Positions 1-7,795 of a DNA stretch of 11,625 bases are shown here, in pieces; the stretch's first letter is position 1, and the number at the start of each line of letters is the position of its first letter. Under the pieces are notes generated by a model. That model worked only from the letters and a program-made list of their open reading frames with translations. It made no database searches and was not told where the DNA came from. The position numbers were made by a program, and so were the translations under genes. Origin of the DNA: SAT2750 sp964476375 (lineage in GTDB: Bacteria > Planctomycetota > Planctomycetia > Pirellulales > Pirellulaceae); NCBI GenBank assembly GCA_964476375.1, contig CAYYZW010000190.1:1-11625 (forward strand). Direction: 5' to 3'.

Positions 1-286
1 CCTGGTCGTAAGGGATCACAAACATAAAATGCCCGATTTCCAGCATGTGGAAAGTGGTCGTGGGGGCCTGTTGGGGGGGCTGCTGGTATTGGGGTTGTTG
101 AGGCTGCTGGTATTGAGGTTGTTGAGCGGAGGACGGCGCAGCGTCGGTAGAGGCGGTGACCGTGATGACCTGGAAGCAGCCGGGGCATTTCCCCTTTTGT
201 CCCAGCGTCGAGGTGGATAAATGCAACTGCTGTTGGCAATGGGGGCAGACGAAGAGGAAGGTCTCACTCACGACAGAATCCTGCAT
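1..286 (-). CDS. Zinc-ribbon protein with Gln/Pro-rich repeat (partial, C-terminus beyond left edge)
   Basis: This reading frame runs from an ATG at 286 to the left edge without a stop, giving 95 visible codons. Near the N-terminus it has CPHC and, about 20 residues later, CPGC: two CxxC knuckles that would form a small zinc ribbon. A low-complexity linker follows, with two direct copies of QQPQYQQP (see the DNA repeat at 78-125). The frame then leaves the low-complexity run with FHMLEIGHFMFVIPYDQ and continues outside. An in-frame TGA lies just upstream of the ATG, so this is the first available ATG. No Shine-Dalgarno is visible. Zinc ribbons of this type at the N-terminus of otherwise unrelated proteins are frequent in planctomycetes; the function is not identifiable here. 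Another minus-strand frame at 16-267 is a Ser/Pro/Arg-rich shadow without motifs. Confidence 0.72.
   Translation of the reverse strand, partial: MQDSVVSETFLFVCPHCQQQLHLSTSTLGQKGKCPGCFQVITVTASTDAAPSSAQQPQYQQPQQPQYQQPPQQAPTTTFHMLEIGHFMFVIPYDQ
78..125. repeat. Two tandem 24-bp units coding for QQPQYQQP
   Basis: The units at 78-101 and 102-125 differ at one base (G versus A). Each is eight codons, so copy-number change keeps the frame of the minus-strand zinc-ribbon gene. The strand is rich in CAG/CAA/CCN codons when read on the coding side. Confidence 0.85.
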
Positions 287-291
287 AAAGT

Positions 292-301
292 TGGGCGCCC
301 A
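292..301. other. 10-bp perfect palindrome next to the zinc-ribbon start codon
   Basis: TGGGCGCCCA lies five bases upstream of the minus-strand ATG at 286, where a ribosome site would be. It could be a binding site or a small hairpin. A GC-rich 10-bp palindrome can also arise by chance, so this is only a note. Confidence 0.2.
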
Positions 302-375
302 GTTTCATCTTAAGGCAGGAGAAGTGGAGAAACCAGTCGTGAATAGATTTGCTCTGCGGAGACCTTGGGGATGTG

Positions 376-404
376 CTGGAATCCACCGCCTACCGCCGTA
401 GAAT
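376..404 (+). promoter_or_regulatory. Candidate sigma70-type promoter for the sialidase-like gene
   Basis: TAGAAT at 399-404 matches the -10 consensus at five of six bases. CTGGAA at 376-381, 17 bp upstream, is a poor -35 (three of six). Transcription would start near 411, about 30 nt before the ATG at 443. The rest of the divergent 287-442 gap shows nothing recognisable. Confidence 0.3.
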
Positions 405-442
405 AGAGTTCGTTAACCGTTCACCTTGAAAACCTCACGGAT

Positions 443-1612
443 ATGGATCCTATGGAATATGCTCGAACAATGATCGGAATGCTGCTTACTTGCTTCTGCT
501 TGGTAGGATTCTCGGCCGCCGCGGAAAGGGAAATAGAAGGAGAAGTGAAATCCTTTCTCGGAGCACCGCAGTTGGAAATGCAGCAGATTTTTCCGGGCGA
601 GCGATTTCCAAACATCGTCGTCACACCCAAGGGTACCGTGCTGGCGACCTGGGGCACCAGCGGGGTGCGGGTCCGTCGCAGTGAGGACGGGGGAACGACA
701 TGGGGCAAGGTGATCACGATTGCCAGCCCGGGATTCCAGTGTGGAGGGACGACCGTGGACGAGACGACAGGGGATGTCCTTGCCTTTGTCGAGGATCACC
801 ATCCCCCGGCGCCACTGTCCGTCTATCGCAGCACGGACGACGGCCTGACCTGGAAGGCAGAGGATGTGAAAATCCAGCCCGATTCGAAGGGGAACATGCC
901 CTCGATGCATATGAATGAACATGGGATCACGCTTCGGCATGGTAAGCACAAGGGGCGCCTTGTCAGGCCCTCCCGGTTTTATGCCGGCAAGAATGAGCGG
1001 GCTCGCTGGCCGGATCACTATACCAACGCGATCTACAGCGATGACGGCGGAAAGACATGGAAGACGAGTGATCCGTTTCCAGCCAACGGGACCGGCGAGG
1101 CGACGATCGCCGAGCTTTCCGATGGTCGCATCTACTACAACTCTCGCCGACACTGGGCGGAGGAGGGGGCCAATCCGCGCCGCCGGTGGACTGCCTGGAG
1201 TGATGATGGAGGGGCCACCTGGAAGGGATTGGAGATCTGCGAGATTCTTCCGGATGGTCCCCAGAATACGAACTATGGCTGCATGGGTGGCCTGGTGCGG
1301 CTGCCGATCGGGGGAAAGGACATCCTTGTGTACAGCAACTGTGACAGTCCAACCGGTCGAGATCACGGCACCGTCTGGGCCAGTTTCGATGGAGGCACAA
1401 CATGGCCGCTCAAGCGACAGGTGTTTGAGGGTCGTCATGCCTATTCCTCGCTGACGGCGGGTCTTGGCGGAACACCGAGCGAGGGGTGGATTTACCTGAA
1501 CTTCGAGGGGGGCCCCAAGGGAGGTTCCACCGTGGCCCGCTTCAATCTCTCCTGGCTGCTCGAGGGTGAGAAGACAGGAGATGGGAGTGTGCCAGCGAGC
1601 CTGGGTAAGTGA
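443..1612 (+). CDS. Secreted sialidase-fold (BNR/Asp-box) protein
   Basis: The 389-residue product has a Sec-type signal (hydrophobic core about residues 11-24, cleavage near AAA-ERE). It carries five Asp boxes, S-x-D-x-G-x-T-W, at residues 80-87, 130-137, 199-206, 253-260 and 314-321, spaced as in a six-bladed beta-propeller. ERFPN (R54) sits where sialidases have the RIP arginine; GEATIAEL (E219) and AYSSL (Y334) resemble the Glu/Tyr nucleophile pair. This matches the BNR_2 type usually annotated as exo-alpha-sialidase. However, the loop after the first strand (ATWGTSGVRVRRS) is short and lacks the Asp that acts as acid/base in classical GH33 enzymes, so sialic-acid cleavage is not assured; another glycosidase or lyase role is possible. 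The start could also be ATG 452; neither has a clear Shine-Dalgarno. The gene leads the plus-strand run. Confidence 0.85.
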   Translation: MDPMEYARTMIGMLLTCFCLVGFSAAAEREIEGEVKSFLGAPQLEMQQIFPGERFPNIVVTPKGTVLATWGTSGVRVRRSEDGGTTWGKVITIASPGFQCGGTTVDETTGDVLAFVEDHHPPAPLSVYRSTDDGLTWKAEDVKIQPDSKGNMPSMHMNEHGITLRHGKHKGRLVRPSRFYAGKNERARWPDHYTNAIYSDDGGKTWKTSDPFPANGTGEATIAELSDGRIYYNSRRHWAEEGANPRRRWTAWSDDGGATWKGLEICEILPDGPQNTNYGCMGGLVRLPIGGKDILVYSNCDSPTGRDHGTVWASFDGGTTWPLKRQVFEGRHAYSSLTAGLGGTPSEGWIYLNFEGGPKGGSTVARFNLSWLLEGEKTGDGSVPASLGK

Positions 1613-1682
1613 ACAGGAGTTATCAGGTGGATTCCTGGAAAAGAGCAGGGAAACTGGCGCTACGGGCAGCCCTTCTATCCTC

Positions 1683-1697
1683 TATAATTGAACCATG
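1683..1697 (+). promoter_or_regulatory. Perfect TATAAT -10 box placed for a leaderless start
   Basis: TATAAT at 1683-1688 is followed by six bases and then the ATG at 1695. Transcription from the usual distance would begin at or next to the A of the start codon. There is no Shine-Dalgarno in front of this ATG, which fits a leaderless mRNA. No good -35 lies 16-18 bp upstream (CTACGG at 1660-1665), so the promoter call is tentative. Confidence 0.35.
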
Positions 1698-4094
1698 CGA
1701 TGGTTTCTATTAACAGCCGGATTCACCCTCTTCGTGTCCACCCCCGTGTTGGCCGGTCCGGCCGTTTATCCGACGACGGTGACACTGCGGGGCCCGGAGA
1801 GTTACCAGCAACTGGTGGCAACCGAGACGGATAACGAGCGGCGGAAGGATGTTACGCGATCAGTTCGGTACAAGAGTCTCGACCCGCAGGTCGCTCACGT
1901 CTCACCACGAGGCCTTGTTCAACCGGTCTCCAACGGGCAAACCGCGATCGAGGTAACCGGGAGCCAGGGATCGTCCACGGTGCCGGTGAGTGTGGAACAA
2001 TTCGCCACCCCCCCGCCTGTCAGTTTCCGCACTCAAATCCAGCCGATCCTCACCAAGGCCTCCTGTAATTCCGGCGCCTGCCACGGCAAGGCGGACGGCC
2101 AGAATGGTTTCATGCTCAGCCTGTTCGCCTTTAATCACGAGCTGGATCACGAAACCATTAGCAGGGAGGGACGGGGACGACGCATTAGCATTCCGGCGCC
2201 CGCCACCAGCTTGCTGCTGCGCAAGGCGACCGGGGAGGTTCCCCATGGGGGTGGTTACCGGGTGACAGAGAACAGTCGCTGGTATCGCCGAATCGAGCGC
2301 TGGATCGGGGAAGGGGCCTGTCTTGATCCGGAAGCTCTCGCCGAGCAGATCGAAATCGAGGTCTACCCACGGGAGACAGTACTGCAAGCGGGGAAAAGCC
2401 AGCAGCTCCAGGTCTTCGCCCGGGGTCTTGCGGATCAACCGGTCTGCGTCACCCACGAGGCTGAATATATCTCGAATGCCACGGAAGTGGCTTCTGTCAA
2501 TTCGTCCGGCTGGGTGGAGGTCGATGATGTGCCGGGAGAAGCAGCGATCCTGGTGCGTTACCTTGGCCAGGTCGCGGTGGCGCGGATTCGCCTGCCGCAG
2601 AGCCAACCGACAACTCGACCACCTGTCCATAACGCCATCGACGAGTTGGTCTGGGATCGCCTGCAAACGCTGGGTTTGCAAGCGAGCGATATGACCACCG
2701 ATGCGCAGTTCCTTCGGCGTGTCTTCCTGGATACGATTGGGACCCTGCCAACCCCGACGGAGGCCCGCGCCTTCCTGGAGGATGCGTCGCCCGAAAAACG
2801 CACCGCGCTGATCACCCGATTACTCGGACGCGAGCAATACGCCCAGTACTGGGCCATGAAGTGGGCTGACATTCTTCGCGTCGACAAGGAGATCATCAAG
2901 CCTGTTGGCACGATTGCCATGACGAGATGGCTCACCGATCAATTCTCAAACAATGTTCCTTATGATCAGTTTGTAAGAGAGATTGTGACCGCCAGGGGCA
3001 ATACGCTGAGCGAGAGTCCGGCTGCCTTCTACCAGGTGCATAACAATCCCGAGAAACTGGTGCGGAGCGTGAGCCAGGTGTTTCTCGGCGTACGGATCGA
3101 ATGCGCCCAGTGCCACCATCATCCGTTTGAAAAATGGTCCCAGGCGGACTACGCGGCCTTCGGCGGCTTTTTCACCGGGATCAGCCGCACGGCGAGCACC
3201 GGGGGCGGGACCAAGATCTTTGACAAGGGGGGCCAGGACCAGAAGCATCCCCGTACCGGTCAAATCGTTCCCACGGCGGGGCTGGGAGCCCCGCCACTGA
3301 CGAGCGAGGCACTGGGGCACCGCCGGCACGCGCTCGCCGACTGGATGACAGCGGCCCAGAACCCGTTCCTGGCCCGCATGATTGCGAACCGACTCTGGGC
3401 GCATTACCTGGGGCGGGGCCTGGTCGAACCGATCGATGACATGCGGATCACCAATCCGGCAACCAACGAACCGCTGCTTGAACTGCTCGCCCAGCAGTTG
3501 GTCCGCAGTGGCTATGACATCAAGGAGCTGACACGGTTCATCCTCAACAGTCGGGCCTACCAGCTCAGTGCGGAAACCAATGATTCCAATGCCCGGGATA
3601 ACCAGAACTACTCGCATGCTTCCTGGAAACCTGTGCCAGCGGAAGTGTTATTGGATTCGATCAGCCAGGTGACGGGAGTTGCCGAACAGTTCAATGGCTG
3701 GCCCGAGGGCTACCGGGCCATTGAAATCTGGGACAACCGGATGCCGAGTTATTTCTTCCGCATCTTTGGGAAACCACAGCGCGTGAGCGTTTGTGAATGC
3801 GAACGGGGCAATGAGCCGAGTATTGTCCAGGCGCTGTACCTGATGAATTCCACGGAAACGATGGGCAAGATCAGCCACCGGTATGGACGGGCAATCGAAC
3901 TGGCCAATTCGAGCCTGGATGACGACAAGATTATAGAAGAGTTGTACCTGGCAGCCCTGTCACGGTTTCCCCGTGACGAGGAACTGGCACTGATGCGAAC
4001 AGCTTTTGAGGAAAAAGAGATCACGCGCCGCACGGCGGTCGAAGATATCATGTGGGCACTGCTGAATACACGAGAATTTGTTCTGAATCATTAA
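1695..4094 (+). CDS. DUF1549/DUF1553 (PSCyt2/PSD1) exported haem-motif protein with Ig-like domain
   Basis: The 799-residue product starts with a Sec signal (residues 1-20, cleavage at VLA-GP). Residues about 24-102 resemble a bacterial Ig-like (Big_2) domain. Residues 109-205 form a cytochrome-like module with C124-x4-C129-H130, preceded by FRTQIQPILTKAS. Residues about 219-300 look like a second Ig-like domain. DUF1549 covers about 312-497 and contains a classical CXXCH, C470-A-Q-C473-H474, followed by HHPFEKWSQADY. DUF1553 covers about 545-796 (ADWMTAAQNPFLARMIANRLW and the C-terminal LSRFPRDEEL segment). These families are strongly expanded in Planctomycetes and almost always sit before a DUF1501 gene, as here. 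The biochemical role is unclear; an envelope redox protein that works with its DUF1501 partner is the common inference. Length and domain order are normal for the family. Confidence 0.95.
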   Translation: MRWFLLTAGFTLFVSTPVLAGPAVYPTTVTLRGPESYQQLVATETDNERRKDVTRSVRYKSLDPQVAHVSPRGLVQPVSNGQTAIEVTGSQGSSTVPVSVEQFATPPPVSFRTQIQPILTKASCNSGACHGKADGQNGFMLSLFAFNHELDHETISREGRGRRISIPAPATSLLLRKATGEVPHGGGYRVTENSRWYRRIERWIGEGACLDPEALAEQIEIEVYPRETVLQAGKSQQLQVFARGLADQPVCVTHEAEYISNATEVASVNSSGWVEVDDVPGEAAILVRYLGQVAVARIRLPQSQPTTRPPVHNAIDELVWDRLQTLGLQASDMTTDAQFLRRVFLDTIGTLPTPTEARAFLEDASPEKRTALITRLLGREQYAQYWAMKWADILRVDKEIIKPVGTIAMTRWLTDQFSNNVPYDQFVREIVTARGNTLSESPAAFYQVHNNPEKLVRSVSQVFLGVRIECAQCHHHPFEKWSQADYAAFGGFFTGISRTASTGGGTKIFDKGGQDQKHPRTGQIVPTAGLGAPPLTSEALGHRRHALADWMTAAQNPFLARMIANRLWAHYLGRGLVEPIDDMRITNPATNEPLLELLAQQLVRSGYDIKELTRFILNSRAYQLSAETNDSNARDNQNYSHASWKPVPAEVLLDSISQVTGVAEQFNGWPEGYRAIEIWDNRMPSYFFRIFGKPQRVSVCECERGNEPSIVQALYLMNSTETMGKISHRYGRAIELANSSLDDDKIIEELYLAALSRFPRDEELALMRTAFEEKEITRRTAVEDIMWALLNTREFVLNH

Positions 4095-4114
4095 TACCTC
4101 CCTTCCGCTCGGAC

Positions 4115-4119
4115 AAGGA
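4115..4119 (+). promoter_or_regulatory. Shine-Dalgarno site of the DUF1501 gene
   Basis: AAGGA ends five bases before the ATG at 4125. It is one of the better ribosome sites in the window and supports this start, which keeps the twin-arginine motif about 18 residues inside the protein. Confidence 0.6.
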
Positions 4120-4124
4120 CCATT

Positions 4125-5474
4125 ATGTTCACCATCCCCTTTGGCAAACCAGAACAGCAATGCAACAAGGTCTCCCGCCGGGATGCGCTGACAGTAGGAG
4201 GGACCCGGCTTCTGGGCGGCCTCTCACTGCCGGCCCTTTTGAACCTGGAGGCCAACGCTGCCAGTGGCAGGAAGGCAAGGGTCAAGTCCTGCATCTTCAT
4301 CATGCTGGAGGGGGGGCCGAGTCACATTGACATGTGGGACTTGAAACCCAACGCGCCGGCCGAGATCCGTGGCCCCTTCAACCCTATTTCGACCAGCGTG
4401 CCGGGAACCCAGATCGGCGAGATCTTGCCTCTCTGCTCAAAGATCGTCGACAAGTTCGCTATCCTTCGTAGCCACAGCCATCGCGATAATGCGCACCAGA
4501 CCGGTCGACACTGGGTCATGACCGGTTACCCTCCGAATTTCCCGGACGGGCAGGCCAAGGGGATCCCCTTTAATGAACACTATCCTTCCCTTGGGTCGAT
4601 AATCTCCCGGGAACTGGGACACCGGGGAGCTGTGCCACCGTATATCGAGGTCCCTGAACCGATGGGACCTGGCGGCCCTGGATTTTACGGTCCCCACTAT
4701 GCACCCTTTACGATCGAAAACGATCCGGTGGACCCTGCCTTTGAGGTGCGGGACCTGAATACAGCCCGGGGAATTAATGCCGAGCGATTCAATCGCCGCA
4801 ACGCCCTGCTCAGTCGGGCGGATTCACTGGGAGCAGGGGGCAGCAGCAGTGGCAAAGCACGTACCCTGAAAACTTACTATGAGAAAGCACTCCAGCTGGC
4901 CACCAGTCCGGAAGCCAGGAAGGCGTTCCGTATCCAGGACGAGGATGACAAGGTCCGCCGGCGTTACGGGCTGACGTCGATTGGTCAATGCTCGCTGCTG
5001 GGCCGCCGGCTGATCGAAGCCGGGGCACGGTTCATTGGTATCTCCCACGGCAGCTGGGACACGCATGTCGACAACTTTACCGGCCACCAAAAGGCACTCG
5101 TGCCACCGACGGACCAGGCTTTCAGTGCCCTGGTAGAAGATCTCGAGCAACGGGGGATGCTGGACGAGACACTGGTCGTGATGATGGGTGAAATGGGTCG
5201 TACGCCCCGGATCAACAAGGACGCTGGCCGTGACCACTGGTCCGTATGCCAGACGGTGATTTTTGCCGGAGGGGGTACGAAGAAAGGCGTTGTCATCGGA
5301 GCCAGCGACAAAACAGCCAGTTACCCGACGACGACTCCCTACAGCATCCAGGATCTGCTCCACACGATCCTCAGCCAAATGGGAATCAATCCCGGCAAGC
5401 ACTACCCCGACCAACTGGGCCGACCAGTGCCGCTCGTCAACGGTGGCAAAACGATCCAGGAACTGCTGAGCTGA
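4125..5474 (+). CDS. DUF1501 protein, Tat-exported, alkaline-phosphatase-like superfamily
   Basis: The 449-residue product has a twin-arginine signal: SRRDALTVGG at residues 17-26, then a hydrophobic stretch to LPALLNL and a likely cleavage site near ANAAS. Conserved DUF1501 landmarks follow: EGGPSHIDMWDLKP (62-75), the SHSHRDNAHQTGRHWVMTG block (116-134), SLLGRRLIEAGARF (290-303), WDTH (311-314), GEMGRTPRIN (355-364) and GRDHW (368-372). The Asp/His residues in these blocks (for example D69, D312, H314, D370, H371) sit where the alkaline-phosphatase/sulfatase clan binds metals. No C/S-x-P-x-R formylglycine motif is present, so it is not a standard sulfatase. Tat export suggests folding, perhaps with metal, in the cytoplasm. 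The gene follows the DUF1549/DUF1553 gene by 30 nt and precedes the PPC gene by one nucleotide, so the three are very likely one operon. Enzymatic activity is not established. Confidence 0.95.
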   Translation: MFTIPFGKPEQQCNKVSRRDALTVGGTRLLGGLSLPALLNLEANAASGRKARVKSCIFIMLEGGPSHIDMWDLKPNAPAEIRGPFNPISTSVPGTQIGEILPLCSKIVDKFAILRSHSHRDNAHQTGRHWVMTGYPPNFPDGQAKGIPFNEHYPSLGSIISRELGHRGAVPPYIEVPEPMGPGGPGFYGPHYAPFTIENDPVDPAFEVRDLNTARGINAERFNRRNALLSRADSLGAGGSSSGKARTLKTYYEKALQLATSPEARKAFRIQDEDDKVRRRYGLTSIGQCSLLGRRLIEAGARFIGISHGSWDTHVDNFTGHQKALVPPTDQAFSALVEDLEQRGMLDETLVVMMGEMGRTPRINKDAGRDHWSVCQTVIFAGGGTKKGVVIGASDKTASYPTTTPYSIQDLLHTILSQMGINPGKHYPDQLGRPVPLVNGGKTIQELLS

Positions 5475-5475
5475 T

Positions 5476-7620
5476 ATGAACCACTTGCTGAAAGTCACGT
5501 CCATCGTCCTCTGGGCCAGCTGGCCGGCCAGCGTGCCGGGGCAAGCTCCGGAACTGGGATACCTGTTTCCACCGGCCGTGGAACGTGGCACAACGACCCC
5601 TGTCCAGCTTGGAGGGTATAACTTCACTCCGGACATGCAGTTTTTCGTTCACGTGTCCGGACTGGATCTCCAGGTCACGGGCTCCCCGGGAAAGTTCCTG
5701 GTCACCCCCAGGCCCTACTGGGAAGGGCCCCGGGTTTTCACGAGCGCGCTGCCGATTGCCAGGGAAATACCAGCCACGCTGAAGGTGCCCGCCAGTCAGC
5801 CCGCCGGCCTTGTTTACTGGCAGGCGGCCAATGCCAATGGCCCCACGAGGATGGCGACACTTTACGTCAGTGATATTCACGAAATAGTGGAACAACGATT
5901 TCACCATGAAGTCATCAAGGTCGGTTCCTTGCCGGTCGGCATCTCGGGACGCCTCAGTCGGCTGACCGAGGTTGACCGTTACCAGGTAACGGCCAGTGAA
6001 ACCGGGCCGTTGCACCTGGACGTGTGGGCCCGAAGGCTCGGCAGTAATATGAATATCGCGATCCAGGTTGCCGGGCCAGACGGACAAAAGCTTGTCGACC
6101 GGGTCGACACGCTTGGCAAGGATCTACAAGTGTCCTTTCCAGCCCGGCAGGGGGAGGACTACACCATCACGCTGCACGAAGCAGATTTTCGCGGCGCCGC
6201 ACAATTTGTCTACCGCCTGGCCTGTTCGCAGGACAACCTGAAAGCCACGATGGATGCCACGCTCAGGGAACTGCCGGAGGAGGTCCCTTTCCAGGACACA
6301 CCGCTCGAGCTGGCGGCGGGCACCCCCTACCGGATCCGGGCGCTCAGCCAGGCGATTGGGGCCGATCTCGATCTGCAACTGGCAATTGTCGATGCGGCCG
6401 GTACGATCCTGGTCGAGAATGATGACAAGACTGCAGCGACCGTCGACCCTGAGCTCATCTACACCGCCACGGATGACAAACCGCTGCGACTGCGGGTGAG
6501 CGGTTTTGCCGTCCAGGACCAGGCCGCCAGGCGTCAGTATCGACTCGAGGTGGAGGAAGTAAAACGCGGTTTCCGGTTAACGGTACCCCAGGTGGTCAGC
6601 GGGGAACTGGGCGGAAAAGCGAGTATCGCGGTAAACCTTCAGCCCCACGCATCGTTTAAAGAAGAGGTCGTCCTGCGGATCGAAGGCTTGCCGGCAGGCG
6701 TCACGGTTGACGGCGAAGCCACGGTCCCTGCCGGGAAGAACAAGGGCACGATCAATCTGGCCATTGCCAAGGAGAGCACGGTCCAGGCAGCGGTCCTCAA
6801 GGTCACCGGGGTTTCGGCGGGAAACGAGGAGATGGGGCTGGCGCCGCTGGAAGTGGTGGCGACCGCGCCCCGAAGTGGCAACCTGGCGGTCATGAATCCT
6901 GAACGGGACGTGACCGAGGAGATCCTGTTTGCCATCACAATGAAGGCTCCCTACAAGCTGGAATTGATCGACAAGAACCGACAGCGAGTCGTGCACGCAG
7001 GGACGACCTACCCGGCACCTTTTATTGTGACGCGAGACGATGGCTATACCGGGTTGATTCGCATGCAGATGCAAGCCACGCAGTCCCGGCATCGCATGGG
7101 TATTCGTGGGCCGACCGTCGAGGTTCCCGATGGAGTCACCAGTGTCTCCTATCCCTGCATGATGCCCGAGTGGCTTACCACCGACAGGACCACGCGGATG
7201 GCGGTTGTCGGCTTCGGGGAAGTTGTCGATCCCCAGGGGAATGTGCGTCACGTGGGCGCTGCGTCCGATGCCCGCATCACGATGATTCTCGAGGGCGCGC
7301 TGCTCAAGATCGGCCACCAGGCACGGGAGCTGTCTGTTGCCCCGGGAGAGAGCTTCCAGGTCCCGATCACCATTAACCGTTCCCCCAAGCTTCCGGGCCC
7401 GGTCACTATCGACCTGGAACTTGCCGGGCCGCTTGCGGACCTGGTAACACTCAAGCCGGTGGTGCTCGAGGAAGGTGTCTCCACCATCAACCTGCAGGTC
7501 CAGGCCAGGGCCGATTCCCGTCTGCAGGGAATCATTCCGATCACGGTCCGCGCCACGGCCCTCCAGGACGATCGCTGGCTGGTCAAATCGCTCGTGGACG
7601 TGGACGTGGAATTCAAATAG
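5476..7620 (+). CDS. Secreted multi-domain protein with IPT-like and PPC domains
   Basis: The 714-residue product begins with a short Sec signal (MNHLLKVTSIVLWASW, cleavage near VPGQA). Residues about 26-133 resemble an IPT/TIG Ig-like domain (ELGYLFPPAVERGTTTPVQL). Residues about 145-248 are a pre-peptidase C-terminal (PPC) domain with the pattern SGRLSRLTEVDRYQV...GPLHLDVWARRLGS. A second PPC-like unit covers about 268-358. The rest (360-714) is beta-rich, with repeated Ig-like segments and no catalytic motif I recognise; one such segment starts at FRLTVPQVV (366). The stop of the DUF1501 gene and this ATG are separated by one base (TGA-T-ATG), which points to translational coupling. PPC proteins of this type commonly follow DUF1501 genes in planctomycetes. 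A binding or scaffold role at the cell surface is an inference. Confidence 0.88.
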   Translation: MNHLLKVTSIVLWASWPASVPGQAPELGYLFPPAVERGTTTPVQLGGYNFTPDMQFFVHVSGLDLQVTGSPGKFLVTPRPYWEGPRVFTSALPIAREIPATLKVPASQPAGLVYWQAANANGPTRMATLYVSDIHEIVEQRFHHEVIKVGSLPVGISGRLSRLTEVDRYQVTASETGPLHLDVWARRLGSNMNIAIQVAGPDGQKLVDRVDTLGKDLQVSFPARQGEDYTITLHEADFRGAAQFVYRLACSQDNLKATMDATLRELPEEVPFQDTPLELAAGTPYRIRALSQAIGADLDLQLAIVDAAGTILVENDDKTAATVDPELIYTATDDKPLRLRVSGFAVQDQAARRQYRLEVEEVKRGFRLTVPQVVSGELGGKASIAVNLQPHASFKEEVVLRIEGLPAGVTVDGEATVPAGKNKGTINLAIAKESTVQAAVLKVTGVSAGNEEMGLAPLEVVATAPRSGNLAVMNPERDVTEEILFAITMKAPYKLELIDKNRQRVVHAGTTYPAPFIVTRDDGYTGLIRMQMQATQSRHRMGIRGPTVEVPDGVTSVSYPCMMPEWLTTDRTTRMAVVGFGEVVDPQGNVRHVGAASDARITMILEGALLKIGHQARELSVAPGESFQVPITINRSPKLPGPVTIDLELAGPLADLVTLKPVVLEEGVSTINLQVQARADSRLQGIIPITVRATALQDDRWLVKSLVDVDVEFK

Positions 7621-7639
7621 GTTCCTGTCCACAGGAAAC
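7621..7639. other. Inverted repeat immediately after the PPC gene stop
   Basis: TTCCTGT at 7622-7628 and ACAGGAA at 7631-7637 are perfect inverted repeats starting two bases after the TAG. The central two bases mean the true loop would be four bases with six paired. No T-run follows, so it is not a standard intrinsic terminator; it could protect the 3' end of the trio's mRNA or be fortuitous. Confidence 0.35.
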
Positions 7640-7711
7640 GATGGGCCCTGGGACCTTTCCGGGGTGATGATGGAACCAGGATGATGAGATGAACGGTCCA
7701 GGGGGTAATCT

Positions 7712-7740
7712 TTGCCGCCCTCGATAGGGAGTGATATGCT
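7712..7740 (+). promoter_or_regulatory. Candidate promoter for the tandem hydrolase gene
   Basis: TTGCCG at 7712-7717 and TATGCT at 7735-7740 are 17 bp apart, each matching four of six consensus bases. TGA precedes the -10, giving an extended -10 (TGn). The predicted transcript would start near 7747 and have a leader of about 60 nt. This is the main content of the 185-bp gap 7621-7805. Confidence 0.38.
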
Positions 7741-7745
7741 GTCCT

Positions 7746-7760
7746 CAGGAGATCCTCCTG
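7746..7760 (+). other. Small hairpin at the predicted 5' end of the hydrolase mRNA
   Basis: CAGGAG (7746-7751) and CTCCTG (7755-7760) pair perfectly around a three-base loop. It would lie at the very 5' end of the transcript from the candidate promoter at 7712-7740. The CTCC could alternatively pair with the GGAG ribosome site at 7796-7799. Confidence 0.25.
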
Positions 7761-7795
7761 TCGGGCGGGGATCCAGGCAGTGTTTTTTCAACCGT

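Noticed and set aside
413..1438. Open frame of 341 codons on the minus strand opposite the sialidase-like gene
   Set aside because: It is antisense to a gene with five Asp boxes, has no recognisable domain, and reflects the high GC content.
4989..5013. CSLLGRR in the DUF1501 protein as a sulfatase C-x-P-x-R formylglycine motif
   Set aside because: There is no Pro at the third position and the segment matches the normal DUF1501 helix SLLGRRLIEAGARF.
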